From Corythucha ciliata (Eukaryota > Arthropoda > Insecta > Hemiptera > Tingidae): DNA of 64,000 nt. Where the stretch lies: assembly GCA_038030265.1 (NCBI GenBank), contig CM075942.1, forward strand, positions 50,806,751 to 50,870,750, written 5' to 3'. Made by a program: the position numbers and the translations under genes. Below the pieces are notes generated by a model. It ran no database searches and was not told the DNA's origin. It saw only the letters and a program-made list of their open reading frames with translations. Below are positions 11,501-23,460 of the stretch, one piece after another (position 1 is the stretch's first letter; each line of letters begins with the position of its first letter).

Positions 11501-14213
11501 GGACCGGTTTCAGCTGCTCGCCATCTTCAGGGTTTGGTTTCCCGACTGAAACTCGTGGCGAGCTTCAGGTTTTTCTCTGAGCATCTCGTTATTGGACTCC
11601 CTGTATAAGAGCATATCGAACGGGGCCGGCTGCATTCCGCAATTCAAGAGGCTCAACACCGTAAACTTGGCCTACTCATTCCCTGGAAGTTCAAGAAATC
11701 GCAACCCTCTTAATGATCTACATTCAGGAGTTTTGTTGGGGTTGTGGGGAGCGCAGGATTTTGTACGTTTTCGTACGCGTTGAAGGCATTTTCGCGTATG
11801 GTTGGGTCAAATTAAACGGCTCACAGTTCCTTTCTACTTGCACTCCCCCTATTCCCGCCTTTATCCTGGTGTTGTCAATTAGTTTTATGGCCTCGTGGCC
11901 ACCGTAGCTTTACCAACGTCCATATACGCACGGATAAATAGTCGAACCCCTTTTCTAAGCCTAATTGTTCGCCATCAAAGCTAATAAAGCCTTTTCCAGT
12001 GATCAAATCGGCCGCTTTTGACACCACCACTGATCATAAACCGAATTTGGCTGTAGAGTTCACCCCCTCCCCACCGCACTAGAATCACATCAGCAAATCA
12101 AGAAACAGACTGCGGTCAAATCGGTCAGACTTTTCATTTATGAAACTAGCCTAATAAATTGCCATTTTTTGATCGAGAATCCCCTCCCCACGAGATTTAT
12201 AGCTCATACTGACAATTATTACATATTTCATCGATAACAAAGACCGAATAACACTTTTTATTAAGTTTTAGCTGCAAAATTTCCATATACGACTACATCC
12301 AACAAGATTTTTAGTCCAAACTAAATTAATGAATTTAATCAATAAAAACAGATCGAATCATGCTTAAATTGTTCGCAATTTCAGCTACGGATCCCCCTCC
12401 CCCTTCGTCTTTAAGCGAATTACGATGGCCCAAGCCGGAAAGCGCCCCAAAAGCACGCAAAAGTCACGCTTTTTCTAAATTTTAGCCTTAAAATCCTATC
12501 TCCCTGACTCGGTCAATAGCACCCTGTTACCAATTTCAAGCCTTTATTTTTCCCGTCTCCCCCCCCCCCCAGTCGCAAAAACAACCCCCCGCCTCCAGGC
12601 GGACAACATTTTTGCCGTGAACGCGACGCAATACTTGTATGAAAATAGCCCAACAATCGCTCTTAAGCTACCTATGTTTCCACTTGTGCCTTTTCGCGTG
12701 CGTCAGAGGCATGCGTCATAGAGCACGGTGTCTTGAACGTGAGGAATGCGCTATTGCATGCCTCAAAAAGCTGGAAGGATATCAGAAATTGCGTGCATAG
12801 CTTACACGCATGCGTTGTTGAAAGTTGAAAAGGCGTGTTGAATTGAAAGAGGAAGACGAAAGCGCACAAGTGAAGACAAAGCTTTATTCTTTTAGTGAAT
12901 TTCATTTTTTTTTTTTTTTTTTAATTTTTTGTTAGTTAATGATAGTTCAGTAAAATAAGCAATAAAAAGGGGAGTCAGGTTGCAACAATTAGGGTAGATG
13001 AGGTTTTGATTTTAAGTTGTCTGGGGGAGGTGGGTGTAGGTATGACGTATACGTATGACGTATACGACCTCGAAAAACCTCGGGATCACCCTTAAATTTT
13101 AGACAAACTGCAACATTTTTGAACTTTTTGTGGTTTTTGGCACTTTTTTTCAAAACCAGCTTGTTTTTGGTAGTGACTTCGTACTTTTCAAATTAGATAA
13201 CATTTCCGACAAAACGAGTCCAAAGCGCGAGATTCCGAGGTATCGTAGTTTCCAAGATAAAGCTCGTCAAATTTATGCCAAAATTAACTCGTTCGGAAAC
13301 GTCCGAGAATCATTCATTGCCAGTACATCGCAATGTATGTGTTTTTTACAAAGGCAAAATGATTCTCGGACGGATCCGAACGATTTCAATGGGTGGGTAC
13401 GTTAGAGCAAACCGAATAATAAATGCCTTTTATTTTGATCCATTTGCATACTCGGCCTAATTGCCTGAGCGATGGGGCCAGGACCAAGTGCCTCTTGTAG
13501 CTGATGTAAGTCCGAGGCCGAATAGGAGTCTGAACTGCACCCTTGGTGTATAGGTACTCCCTTACGTATTTCGTCCTAGGACGAAATGCTGAAAACTAGC
13601 TATATATATAGTTATCGAAAAATTGGGGTTACAGAAGTCGTTCTGGCGTAATTTTGTCTATCGAAAGGATCCCACATGGACACGACTAACGTAAACCGAT
13701 AACATTTTTCTCAAAGGTTTCTACGCGTAATGGAATATGAGGCGAGTTGGCAAAATGCGCGGTCAAAAGTGTTTTTAATTACAAAATGGATACATTTTTT
13801 ATGTATGCTTGGGTTAATCTACCTAGCGAACATTTTACCCTATCGAGCACCTGGAAATTAGTATTTTTTTTAAAAAGAAAAAAATAATTTTAAGCGATGT
13901 TTTTGTATTATTTAAGTGCGGCCTATTGGTGTAAAATTATTTGATATCGCGATTTTTAAATTATCTTTGTTTTATTTATAATCCGTATTTACGAGTATTT
14001 TGGAATGCAATTTTATGAAAATTTAAAGTCAAACCACCTCCCCTCTCCTCGTCACCATCGTCGGGAATACGAGCGACTCTTGTCCTTGAAACTGAGCTGC
14101 CTCCACACCGCACCTTTTTAATTAAAAACGATAAAAACTTTCCATATTAACTTTACCTTTTCCTCTTTGACGGGTATGGACAAGTGTTCCCTCATTTCGT
14201 CCTTTCTGTCCAT
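5430..14213 (-). CDS. SLC36-A: proton-coupled amino-acid transporter (PAT/AAAP family), 10 coding exons
   Basis: Predicted multi-pass transporter moving amino acids across a cell or lysosomal membrane. Coding exons on the minus strand: 14213-14157, 9408-9305, 7256-7131, 7062-6912, 6838-6717, 6650-6566, 6505-6227, 6156-5978, 5906-5734, 5674-5430 (stop at 5430-5432). The sum is 1521 bp, or 506 residues, usual for SLC36. Every junction keeps the frame. All introns are GT-AG except that after 9305, whose donor reads AG|GCAAGT (GC-AG). Family signatures: the first membrane segment TLIHMLKASLGTGILAMP; MLYQMGSCCIYVVFV; LRMYMVFILLPLVLINWVRN; FFGTVLFAMEAIGV; LLYTFVGFFGYLKYG; and FPAVIQL near the end. 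The N-terminal 110 residues are polar and probably cytosolic. The start at 14213 is the first ATG after an acceptor at 14223; an alternative start is the ATG that opens exon 2 at 9408. The non-coding first exon and promoter were not found. Introns 1 and 2 (4.7 and 2.0 kb) are full of transposons. Confidence 0.9.
7695..7845 (+). repeat. 145-bp direct repeat, left copy
   Basis: This copy and 8698-8845 share about 140 bp in the same orientation, from 'attgaac(c/t)aaattgcg' through a poly-C run and 'gacgattctttttc' to 'caatggatttcacactcaaag'. They differ by indels in homopolymers and a few substitutions. The 850 bp between them is not repeated. The pair may be solo repeats around a captured segment. 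Confidence 0.7.
7865..8014. mobile_element. PIF/Harbinger-like MITE, TTA duplication
   Basis: A 150-bp GC-rich hairpin. The arms of about 45 bp (7865-7909 and 7970-8014) are nearly perfect inverses, opening AGGCCTCGCCACACC. TTA flanks both sides (7862-7864 and 8015-8017), the TWA duplication typical of Harbinger-type elements. It lies in SLC36-A intron 2 and encodes nothing. Confidence 0.8.
8557..8690 (+). pseudogene. exon-like open segment, unidentified
   Basis: Downstream of a 37-base poly-T run, the plus strand reads an open frame with ordinary protein composition, including SPTGEFWAEPVGFVNR and LFEGLKNYVMKTFAKM, followed by GTAAAT, a good splice donor, at about 8690. I do not recognise the protein. 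It sits antisense inside an SLC36-A intron between two direct repeats, so a gene fragment carried by a mobile element is one explanation; chance is another. Confidence 0.25.
8698..8845 (+). repeat. 145-bp direct repeat, right copy
   Basis: Partner of 7695-7845 in the same orientation. The central homopolymer is shorter (six C here against fourteen). The copies are diverged enough that the duplication is not recent. Confidence 0.7.
9409..10599. other. part of SLC36-A intron 1, no gene
   Basis: AT-rich intronic sequence. Just upstream of 9408 the minus strand reads a pyrimidine-rich acceptor (TGTAATTTTCAG). Nothing else in this stretch is recognised; the open frames at 9661-9969 (minus) and 10117-10329 (plus) look like chance. 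Confidence 0.5.
10600..11603. mobile_element. Tc1/mariner-like non-autonomous element, about 1.0 kb
   Basis: The ends are inverted copies over about 42 bp: left CAGGGTGTCAAATAACGAG followed by 'atgctcagagaaaaacctga', right the inverse with three mismatches near the tip. TA stands on both sides (10598-10599 and 11604-11605), the target duplication of the Tc1/mariner superfamily, whose ends commonly open CAGGGTGTC. The 1 kb interior has no transposase frame; a younger Harbinger-like MITE is nested at 11182-11336. It lies in SLC36-A intron 1. Confidence 0.8.
11182..11336. mobile_element. PIF/Harbinger-like MITE, TAA duplication, nested
   Basis: A 155-bp element with inverted ends (GGGTCCGTTTATGTAG at left, the inverse of GGGTATGTTTATGTAAG at right) that continue into 'agcggtga..aagaggagagc'. 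TAA flanks both sides (11179-11181 and 11337-11339). Inserted in the mariner-like element, so it is the younger of the two. Confidence 0.7.
11606..14156. other. rest of SLC36-A intron 1, no gene
   Basis: AT-rich, with a C-rich tract at 12560-12570, a T run at 12906-12923 and a short TATA microsatellite near 13600-13612. The plus-strand frames at 13130-13460 overlap in two phases and lack splice or domain support. I see no further exon between 9408 and 14157. Confidence 0.45.
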
Positions 14214-14222
14214 TGGGATGAT

Positions 14223-16507
14223 CTGCAAAACAAAAGAACGCTTTGTTTAATTTCGACTTGACAAAATACGCGATATTAAGAGGGCTTGACATTGATTTTA
14301 TGGCATCGAAGGATGAGTGGACCTCCAATTATGTTTTAAAAAATAAACGCTGTGTTTGTTGAAATTCTTATTCAAACTTGTTAAAGGCGATAATTTATCC
14401 AAATATGAAGAACCTTAACCCCAAGCATCTTGAGAGGAACAAAAAAATCTGGAAAAACGGAAAATTACGTACCCTTGCTCTATATTTTAGAAAGATGGAC
14501 GCTTACGAAAGATTCCCGCTTTGTTACGCTATAAAGGTCGTTTTTATAATTAAAATTGGTGTCATTTTGTGGTTTTCAAAATGATGTGTCCAGTTGACTG
14601 TGACAAGTAGGAAGCGCGTCCTTCACTTTCGATCCCGTAAACTTTTACTAGAAACGTAAACAAGAGAAAGTAGCAAACTTTTTTTGCCACAATTATTCTC
14701 CACCGTACGCCCCTGTGAACAAAGTTTCATCTGGGGTGCGGCGTTACAGATGGACGATTTTTCAAATATTTAGCATGTCAGTTGGTTGATTACATTCATA
14801 AGAACGAGTGGCAAATGCAAAGAAATCTTTTTTAGATGCAACAAGTTTACCTTGAAGTAGGTAAAAGGTGCAACCGACTTGTTTTTCCCTGTTCGTAAAG
14901 AACCATATCCAATTAAATTCTTTAAACCCATTCTTCCCTGTTTGGGGCATTTCTTTTGAACGCGTAAATCAAAACAAAATTCACTAATAATCATTTAATT
15001 TCGAGAAACGAAGGAAAATGGGGTGAGGGGAATTTCTCTTTTTTTTGTTTCATCCCCTCATTAAAAAAAAAAGCCGCAAATCTCTTCTTTTTTTCAAGTC
15101 TTCCCCATAAACTAGTTCTAACCGGTCAAATCCCAAACGAACTTCGAACTAATTAATCACGAGATGATCACGCACATCATCCCACTTCCCCACCCCATGA
15201 CAGGTAATAGCGCCGTTTCTTTTGAAATGTTACACATTCCTCGTTTTGGGCCGCAAAATAAGAAAGAAGTTCGCCGCGGTCATGGCGAGGTCTGGGTGTG
15301 GTTAGAGGAAAGGAGGGGTGTTTACCTTTAATATTCATAAAGGCGAATTTGATTGATGTCGGAGAAATGGTTGCGACGCCGGATCTGAGGGGCTTCAATT
15401 TTGTTTGTTTAACCCTTTTTTCTTCTTCTTCTTTCAAATCACTTGAAAGCATTCAATGACCACTAAAACGTGGATGAAAGCTGCGAAGCGAAAATGCATT
15501 ATCATCAAGACCCAAGTAAGCGGAGGGAGGGAATCAACCCTTTAAAACGCAATTTAATCCGGTTCACTATGTCATCCAGGAGGTTGGAGGAAGAAGCGGA
15601 GGGGGCGTGTTTAGAAAGTACTAAACGCTAAAACTCGATCAGAGAATTGACGAGTGAGAACAAGTTATGAACCAATATTACTCTGGGTTTGGGGGGGGGG
15701 GGGGTTAAACTCATCACAACAAATAGCTTTCCGTGTCATTTTCAACGCTTTGGATTAACTTGATTTTTACAGACAATCAACCCTGGAGAGCACAAACTCA
15801 TTTCTCCCGATATTCTGAAGGCTAAGACAGTGGTTTTAGGTGACCCCCAGCAAGCAGGAATATTGCTTGCGGTTTTTTTTCATACATCACACGATTCGAA
15901 CACCAAGAAGGAACTCAGTGAGTTACAAAACGCTGGAAAAAATAGTTGTCAGATGGCATGTGAAAGGAACCTCGTGTTGAGACTCAAAAACCAAGTTTTC
16001 TCAGGGCTCAATTTTGTGAAATTATCAAGGAGCGCTGTGCTCCGCCAGGTGTGCTTAGCTATGAGAGCTTTACGCACCTTTCACCATGATTAAATGAGGA
16101 AAATCCTAACAATCAGGAGATAAACTTGGCCCCATCCAAGAGGTATCTATGGGCCCAAATCGAAGGGGGAGGTCGGCCGCTTAAAACCTTCCCGTATCGC
16201 CCATTCCACTGTAAAATCTGTAAATGTAACTTTCTGGAGCTGGGCATTCAACAATAAGTTGTTTCATCGTCATCTGAAACTGTCCCTCTCCACCTCATTG
16301 CCCATAGAAATTTAACCCAAAGTGGCAATAGTCGCACCCAAAACGATTTATGACCCAATCTGGCTCCGTGGCAGAAGCTCCAACCACGGCAAAGCTTCAA
16401 ATAAGAGTAAAGCTCCAAGCACTGCAGTGCTCCAACTCCAACCACTGCAGTTAAGGCACTACAAAACACGAGTACTGCAACCAACGATGAACGATGTATA
16501 AAAGAAC
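14223..16507. other. gene-free stretch upstream of SLC36-A
   Basis: On the minus strand this begins with a good acceptor (GTTTTGCAG) just before 14222, so at least one more upstream (probably non-coding) exon of SLC36-A must exist to the right; it was not recognised. A run of 14 G is at 15691-15704. From about 16376 to 16460 a short word 'aagctccaaccac' is repeated and returns at 16965-17025. Confidence 0.45.
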
Positions 16508-16711
16508 TGGATTGCTCATCACTGCTGATAAAGAATAGCCATCAAATAAGCTCCGAGTGGAGCTCAAAGTGGATGAGAGGGGTGGAGTTTCAAAGTAAAT
16601 ACGGGAAGAGAGTTGTGTTGCCATAACTACACAAGGAGAGGGACAGGGTTATTGTTAATTAGGGGACGACCTGCCCCCTCCACGCCCCTCCAGTCAGCTG
16701 TGAGCAATCCA
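16508..16711. mobile_element. MITE (TIR ACTGGATTGCTCA), copy 1
   Basis: Inverted ends 'ctggattgctca' (16508) and 'tgagcaatcca' (to 16711). The family recurs at 45354-45548 in the other orientation and as a fragment at about 44908-44944 that keeps only the 'cccctccacgcccctccag..agctgtgagcaat' end. No coding capacity; superfamily not determined. Confidence 0.55.
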
Positions 16712-18559
16712 CGTTTATATATCGTTGTCTGCAACACGCAAATCGGCGCCATACTTGGTCCTTCATAAATATGATTATAATTATCACCTGATCTCATTGA
16801 CAAGTAGGATATTTTTATTCATTTCGACCGCGTTTCGCGTTTGTTTACTGTTACGATGACAATTTTTTCATTATTGATATTATGTTTACCCTAACGACTG
16901 AGGGACCAAATATGGCGCTGAAATCCGTGTTGCAGTACCTGTGTTTTAAAGGTTCTCTACTGCAGTTTGAGCCTCAAACCACAGTAAAGCTCCAACCACG
17001 GCAAAACTCCAACCACAGTACAGTGAAGCTTTACGTTTTTAGCGCATTTCATTTAGGTATGTTTAAAATGCACTTATCGCACTGCCATGGTGGCAAACAT
17101 GTTTTATTTTTCTTCCCTTTCTTGATTTCCGACCCCCACCTCCCTCTGCCCTTTGGAAAGCCGGGTGCTGGTGAATCAAAACCAGCGCCCCCCCCCCTCT
17201 AGAAAGGCCTGCTCATAGTCTAAACTTACCATTTTCGCGCATCATATGAATACATATATTGATTAAAGTAGCCCAAATCACCTTCTTTTGTTTTACTTCT
17301 CACCAAGAAGAATTCCTCAGATATTTGTCGTCCAAACTGATAAGTCTGGTGGATATACTGACGCCATTTATAGTCCAAACTGATTGAATTGCCGGCCCCC
17401 TCACCCTAGGCATTTATAGGCAAACGTCGCGAAGTCATTTCATAGATAAAAAAATGTAGCCCAAATCACATTTGTTCTCAATTTCTTCAACAAATCTTCC
17501 CTCCACCACCGCTCACAACACTATTTCAAGCCCCCAATCTGGTAATATTTGCCCACTTTATTTGACATAAAATTGACCCGAATTACTCTTTTCCTCAATT
17601 TTAGTCGAGCATTAGTCTTCAGATGTTGGTTGACCGGAAAAACGCAAAAACGACGGCGCAGAAATCGGAGCTGTATCACTCAAATAATACTGGCAAACGC
17701 CTAGAATTTCTGTTTTGTTTTTATAAATTTATTAACGCCTATACTGCTCTGACGCGCGGTGTCCGTTTTCTGTCACTTTTATTTCTCCCATAAACCCATT
17801 GTTTTAAAGAATTGTAGCGGCTATTTCAGATGAGAGATGAGTGGAACGTTATATCGTTGCACTTTGCTATTTTTTATTATTATCAAGTGTGAAACGTTAT
17901 AAAAAAGCTACAAAATTTCCTGTGAAACACGTTCTCCGACAAATATTTTAAATTAAAACGCGAGGAATCATTCAAAAAGGCATGCGTGACTAACACCAAC
18001 TGACAATAGTATCGCGATTTCTGGGTAGGTCTTCATAGTAAATAACAAGCCAAGAAGGTGGAATTGATTGAGCAGGAATTTACAGAATGTATTTTGTATT
18101 AAGTTTGTATTAAGGATCTAGTAAACAATAATTATTGCACGGAGAACCATCAACTATCTTAAAATGACTTTATGATTGCAACAATTTACAATTATAAGTG
18201 TTGAATGACAGTGGGTTGAGCCGATTTGTCTCATCGAAAGTTGCCTCTTTAAATTGAAAGCTAAACGGTAAAAATAAAAAAACCTGGGTTACGATGAACC
18301 TCTTCATTAAAAACCGTGGCAGGTATATTGAGGAAGTTCAAGACAATGAATATTAAAAAACCTTGTTTTTCTCGTGGCTTTGTCCAGTTTAATAGCCGAA
18401 TTTTAGTTCAAATTCGAGAGCTTGCCGGTCTAATACGAGGGGGGGGGAGGGTACTTCATGTTTCACGTCTTACGCAAAAAGTAGGGAACGAAAACTTGGG
18501 CGAATTTATAAATAGAAAGGCGTGGTTTTAAGTGCAAATTATTGATGACCTTCGGAAGC
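16712..18559. other. gene-free stretch
   Basis: Contains the second cluster of 'aagctccaaccac(a/g)' words (16965-17025) and otherwise AT-rich sequence without recognisable genes. The plus frame at 16882-17202 ends in a proline run translated from poly-C and is not convincing. Confidence 0.45.
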
Positions 18560-19440
18560 TCACAATCAGAACTTGGCCTCGCCAGGGAAATGGGAAAAAC
18601 AAGTTGACTTGAAAAAACTATGAATTTTCTATACAGGCCTATACAGATTTTGTGTCTATACAGATTTTGAAACTATGAATTTTCTTTTTTTGGGGCTCTG
18701 TGCACAATTCAGTCCGAAAACTTGGAAATTTTGCTTCAAGAAAACCACTTGTACCTATAACGCCCCTATACTGCCTCAGAAGGGGGTATAGTTTGGCCAA
18801 AAACATACCTGCGACCTTATGATAACTGGAATTTCGCTCCTACTAAACCACTTGTACCACAAATGTGCGAAATTCGCCTCAGAACGAGATTGCTCGTTCA
18901 ATTATTTTTTTGAGAATCACAGAATTGACCCTATGAACCACAAAATATTGGTCCCAGAGACATATTTCGACCCTTCAAACGTCAAATTCATCATTATAAA
19001 CAGGCAAATCGAGGTAAGAAACGTTTATTTGAACCTCAGAAACGGGCCCTTTGACCCTGTGACACATGGCCACACAACCAGAACGTGCGAAATTCCGTTA
19101 CAGAATGGGATTTTTCGCTTCAATAATTTTATTAGAACCACGGAAACCGACTCTTTGGCCTTGTGAGACTTGAAATTTTGGTGGCATAGACACAATTGGA
19201 CCCTCCACTCCACCCAAGGAAAGCGTCAACTCCTAAAAGTCTGACCCGGAATCCAGTCTAAGACCTTAAAAAACTTGGAATTTTGTTCCATGAAATACAC
19301 TTGTCCCCGAAAACCGTCAATTCCACCTGAAGACGGGATGCTTCGGCCACAAATTAGCATTTTAGGGCCCAGAAGCTCAACACCCTTATACCTTCGCGGG
19401 ACACGAAAGTTTGATCTCTAGAACACAACTTATAGACGTT
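18560..19440. repeat. degenerate word repeat, 'ctcagaacgggatt' type
   Basis: Loose units of about 55-65 bp built from words such as 'aattcgcctcagaacg(a/g)gatt', 'gaaccac(a/g)gaa', 'gacccttt(g/a)ac' and 'cgcttcaataat'. The same vocabulary occurs at 22600-23460 and, in part, near 19830-19930. A few open frames (for example 18819-19166 plus) result from the repeated words and carry no domain. Confidence 0.45.
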
Positions 19441-22400
19441 CATAGGAGCAAGTATGGCTAAAATTAAGAAAAGACGCTAATTCTGACTCAAAGTGAGAGG
19501 AAGCGTGTTAGTTATAGGGCAAGTCCGCGGCTGAACTTGAGAAAAATCTTCAATTCGCGGTTAACATTGAGAAAAATCGCTAATTCACGGCGCTAATAAC
19601 GTGTCTACATATACGGAAACTGGGGGTTAGCGGTTTTTTATTCTATTTTGGCCGCTGCCTCCAGAAGCCATGAATTCGTACGTTTTGCTCAATTTAATCG
19701 GCAAATTAGCGTATTTTCTTCATTTGAACCGCAGACATAGAGCGTGCCTTCTTAATTTTATATGTAATATAGCCACGCTTAAACCTACGTCAGTCCTCAC
19801 TCAATTCGATATTTTTCGGCAAATAATTGAATTTAGACCCCTTTAGAGCCCTTTCGAGACAAGAAATTTCGGATTACAGGCTGGCCTCTTCACCCAGAAC
19901 GTGGCAATTTCGCCTGAAAACCCGAAGATTGTATACCCGGCAAGTGACGGTCCCCTCCCTTTCCCTCCCCTTTATTCACATTCCTTCGGGTTGAGCAAAC
20001 TCGACGGAATGTTTCTTTTAGCACCAAGGAAAATTCAGTTAATTTCTATTGGTAATTTTTTTCTAGAGCACCCTGTATTCATGTTCGCTTGAGCGACTAA
20101 TTTGAGCTTTTCTTGAAAAATGGTCGGTATTTTTGTATAATCGCCTTAATTTGAGTACCTACGTATTATTATTGCTATCGAGTTTATTTTTCCTTCAAAT
20201 TCACCCCTTCCTCGCCTTGCAACCTCGTCAAGTCGAACCTCGATATTATGAACAACAAAAATAAAAGTCGGGGATAAGGAAAAGAAGCGCAACATCGCAT
20301 GAAACATTGACGTACAAATTCAACAAAGCAAACAAAAAGGAATCAGGACGTTCTATTTAGCGTGGTAGAGCTGTTCACAAAAATCTCCTTCCGCGTCTCT
20401 TAATAAGCTCAAGACACTCGATGGAAGAGTTCGTTTTCCTAGGATTCTCTCTACAACCCCCCCTCACCTTCCAAGGTTGCAAAGTTACCGGGTGAAGAGC
20501 GTTTCCGTCTTTGATGTTTGAACGATAAGTCACGTATACAGAATACATTTAAATCGTCAAATTTTAGTTTTAAATTGAAGAATTTTTGGTCAGCGAGGTG
20601 TAAAGAGATTCGTCGTATAGAGATTTTGGTTTGAAAAAGGAAGCGAAAATCGTCTATAATTTTAATACTTCACCGGGGGGCCAGACTTAAAAAACCACTA
20701 CCGGGGTAGAAAATTATATCATTTTTCTGGTACTTTCGTTCGTCCTCCAGAACCAGTTTCTTATCGAGAAAAAGCCTGCAAAGGTCCTTCGAAAAGAAGA
20801 AAAGGAAAAAGTCGCGTGACGGCCACGTGCTTTTCATATGAGAACTTTAAAAAAAAGCCTTCCGCGTCCTCCTGTATAGAAGAAGTCGCGTGGATTGGAA
20901 TTTTCAGTCTTTGAAAACCACTTATTTTTTGGTTTTATTCGTAATAAAAGAGACACAGATTATTATCACCATAAAATCGTTAAAGAAACCAATCATTTGT
21001 TGTTTAAGAGGATGGCAGCCTTGATTACATTTACAGCGTTATGTTGTTTTTTTTTATGACACTTCAATTCGACCCCCCCCCCCCCCCCGAAAAGAATGAT
21101 TATAGCTCTGCTTTATCTACGACTATAGCGAACCGTCAAAAATGTTATACAGCCCTCACGTTCAGGTATACGCGATTCGTGATAAACACGACCAAAATAC
21201 GAAAATCATCAGTAATCTTATGAATCGTTTTTAAGAAAAAAGAACGTTCAGACTTTGATTGATTTTTTTAACTTTTTGATAAGGTCGGCGAACCTGAAGG
21301 TGAACTGTGTTTTGGTCTCGCTCAAGATCAAAACACAAACAATACCTCGAAGAGGCCTGAGATGAATACGGCGAATTATTTTCAAGTATACGTACGTAGG
21401 TAAATTGTACGTCAACTCTTAAACGGGCTTAAAATATTTTCAGGCGGGAGGGGAGGTGACAGTCCCTTCTGCCCAAAATAACGTAAGTTGAGAATAAATT
21501 GGCCGGAGAGAATTAATAAAAGCCAATGCGTTAAAATTACAAGCATTTTTTCAAAATTAAATTAAAGCATAAAAATGTTAAACAACATAAATAAATAATA
21601 AACGTACCTTTTTTTTAAAAAAAAATTAATGAAATGGCTTTTCAATATTCTTGACCCCGTGATTTTGTCCCTTTCGCATTTATGTCAGGTTCAGGTAGCT
21701 CGTTCAAACTTTCTGATTTCGTTTTTTTTTTTTTTTAAATATATTATATCAGTGACTCTTCGTTTTTCCTCGAGAAATTTCAAGAGAACACCCGCGATCG
21801 GCGAACTGAGAGACGGGACTGACAGTTTTATCGTTCGCGCTTGAGGAAGGCTTCTGCTTCTATACCGATACGCGTTCGCCGCGAGTCTCCTCGAGTGCCC
21901 CAAAGGTAGGACAACAAGAAAGTGGGTACGGATGGGGGGGGGGGTTCTGTGGAAAAGGGGGGCTGGGGTAATCGCGAGTGTTTGTAATGGAAAAATCTCT
22001 TACTTTGTTGTCGTCCTTGTTGCAGTTCAAGTAGGTATAGTTATTTTATAGGGTGGGAGTGTAAAGACGGATTTTGTGACGAAGTGGATTATAATCGTGA
22101 TACGAATGAACACCTGGGGGGTCGCTAATATTGTAACGATAAATTAGAAGCCGAAAAGTCACGAAAAATCAGGCTCAATAATCTACGAGCAATTACTTCA
22201 AAACGATTAAATTTATCATCTAAAAAGTATCAAGTGCCTAAATCGGGCTTTTGTGTGACATATTTCGAGTTCCAGGACGAGCAAGAGCACCATGTCAAAA
22301 AACGTCGGTAGTACTGGTACGTATGTACCACAACAACTGCCGCGAAAAATAAGTTTGTCAGAAATAATCGTAATTTTGTCATCCCAGAATGAAAAGACAT

Positions 22401-22599
22401 TGCTCATCCCAAAAAATGGTTCCTTCGCCTATCCTCCCTCTCCCCCAATTCCAACCGCTCAAATAACTGAAAATTTTATCCGACAGACATAGAGTGTGTT
22501 TTTCTTGCATAAAACAAACAAAAATTGAGATTGCAGCCCAGGGTTGTACATCTTGGGTCAACTTACGGTGCATATGCTGCCCACGTCGTGGTCATTTTA
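19441..22599. other. gene-free stretch; possible CpG-rich first exon or promoter near 21.8 kb
   Basis: 19440-19780 contains a few 'gctaattc(g/a)cggc' words like those at 34 kb. A run of C is at 21073-21087. About 21775-21910 is unusually CpG-rich for this window (words CGATCGGCG, CGCGTTCGCCGCG) and ends in CAAAG|GTAGG, a splice-donor-like sequence on the plus strand. It could be an untranslated first exon, but no partner exon was found. Everything else is AT-rich and featureless. Confidence 0.3.
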
Positions 22600-23460
22600 C
22601 CCCTGCCATAGGCGCGAGGGAGACACACTTGCACGTGGAACGTGTCACTTGCACCTCAGAACAAGATTTTTTGGTTGAAAAATGTTATTTGAACCATAGA
22701 AATGGGCTCTTTGATTTAACGAGGCACGAATTTTATGACCCCAGAAACCAACTTGAATCCGAAAAACGCTACTTCCTTCTCAAGACTATACATTTTTGGG
22801 ATGAATACTCCGGTCGGTAGTCGACTTATGAGTCGACTTGAAAAGAAGCCGACAAAACGTCAATTATTTATCAATCATCAATTTATCCTCAGGAAGAAAC
22901 AGTTTGGACAACAACTTTCATTTGAAGGACAGAAACTGCGGATATTTGACTTCTTAAAGTCAAATTCTTCTCGAGTCATACCTAAGGATTTGAAATTCCG
23001 GAACCAAGAACCCCATTAGACTCGAAAAGCGTCATTTTTGCCTACTCACTTGCCTTTGAACCACAGGAACTGACTTTTTCGCACACTGGGAAGAATAGTG
23101 ATACAACTCAAATAAGTTTTTCTGACCAATCCAGTTTGGATTAAATTAAATTACATTAATTCCTATTCTTTCCAATGTGCGTTTTGTCCTTAAGGCTCGG
23201 AATTTCGTATCTACAGAAACACTGGCACTCGCAACACTACAATCATGTCACAAAAAGGATTGTTCGGCCAAAACCTTGCGTCTGTCCCCTCAAAAACTTA
23301 TTATTTGTGTTGTGAAACTTTAAATTTTTCACCAAAAGACTTACTTAGACACGAAATTTTAGTACCAGCGACTCAGGCCCTAAAAGCTGTAAATTCAACC
23401 TCTGAACGGGATGGCTCGGTCAAAATTTTCGGACCGAAAATCAGTTTTAGGTGGGACACG
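22600..23460. repeat. degenerate word repeat, second block
   Basis: The same loose vocabulary as at 18560-19440: 'cctcagaacaagattttttgg', 'gaaccatagaaa(t/c)gggctctttga', 'cctctgaacgggat'. Units are diverged and of uneven length. No gene is supported. Confidence 0.4.
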
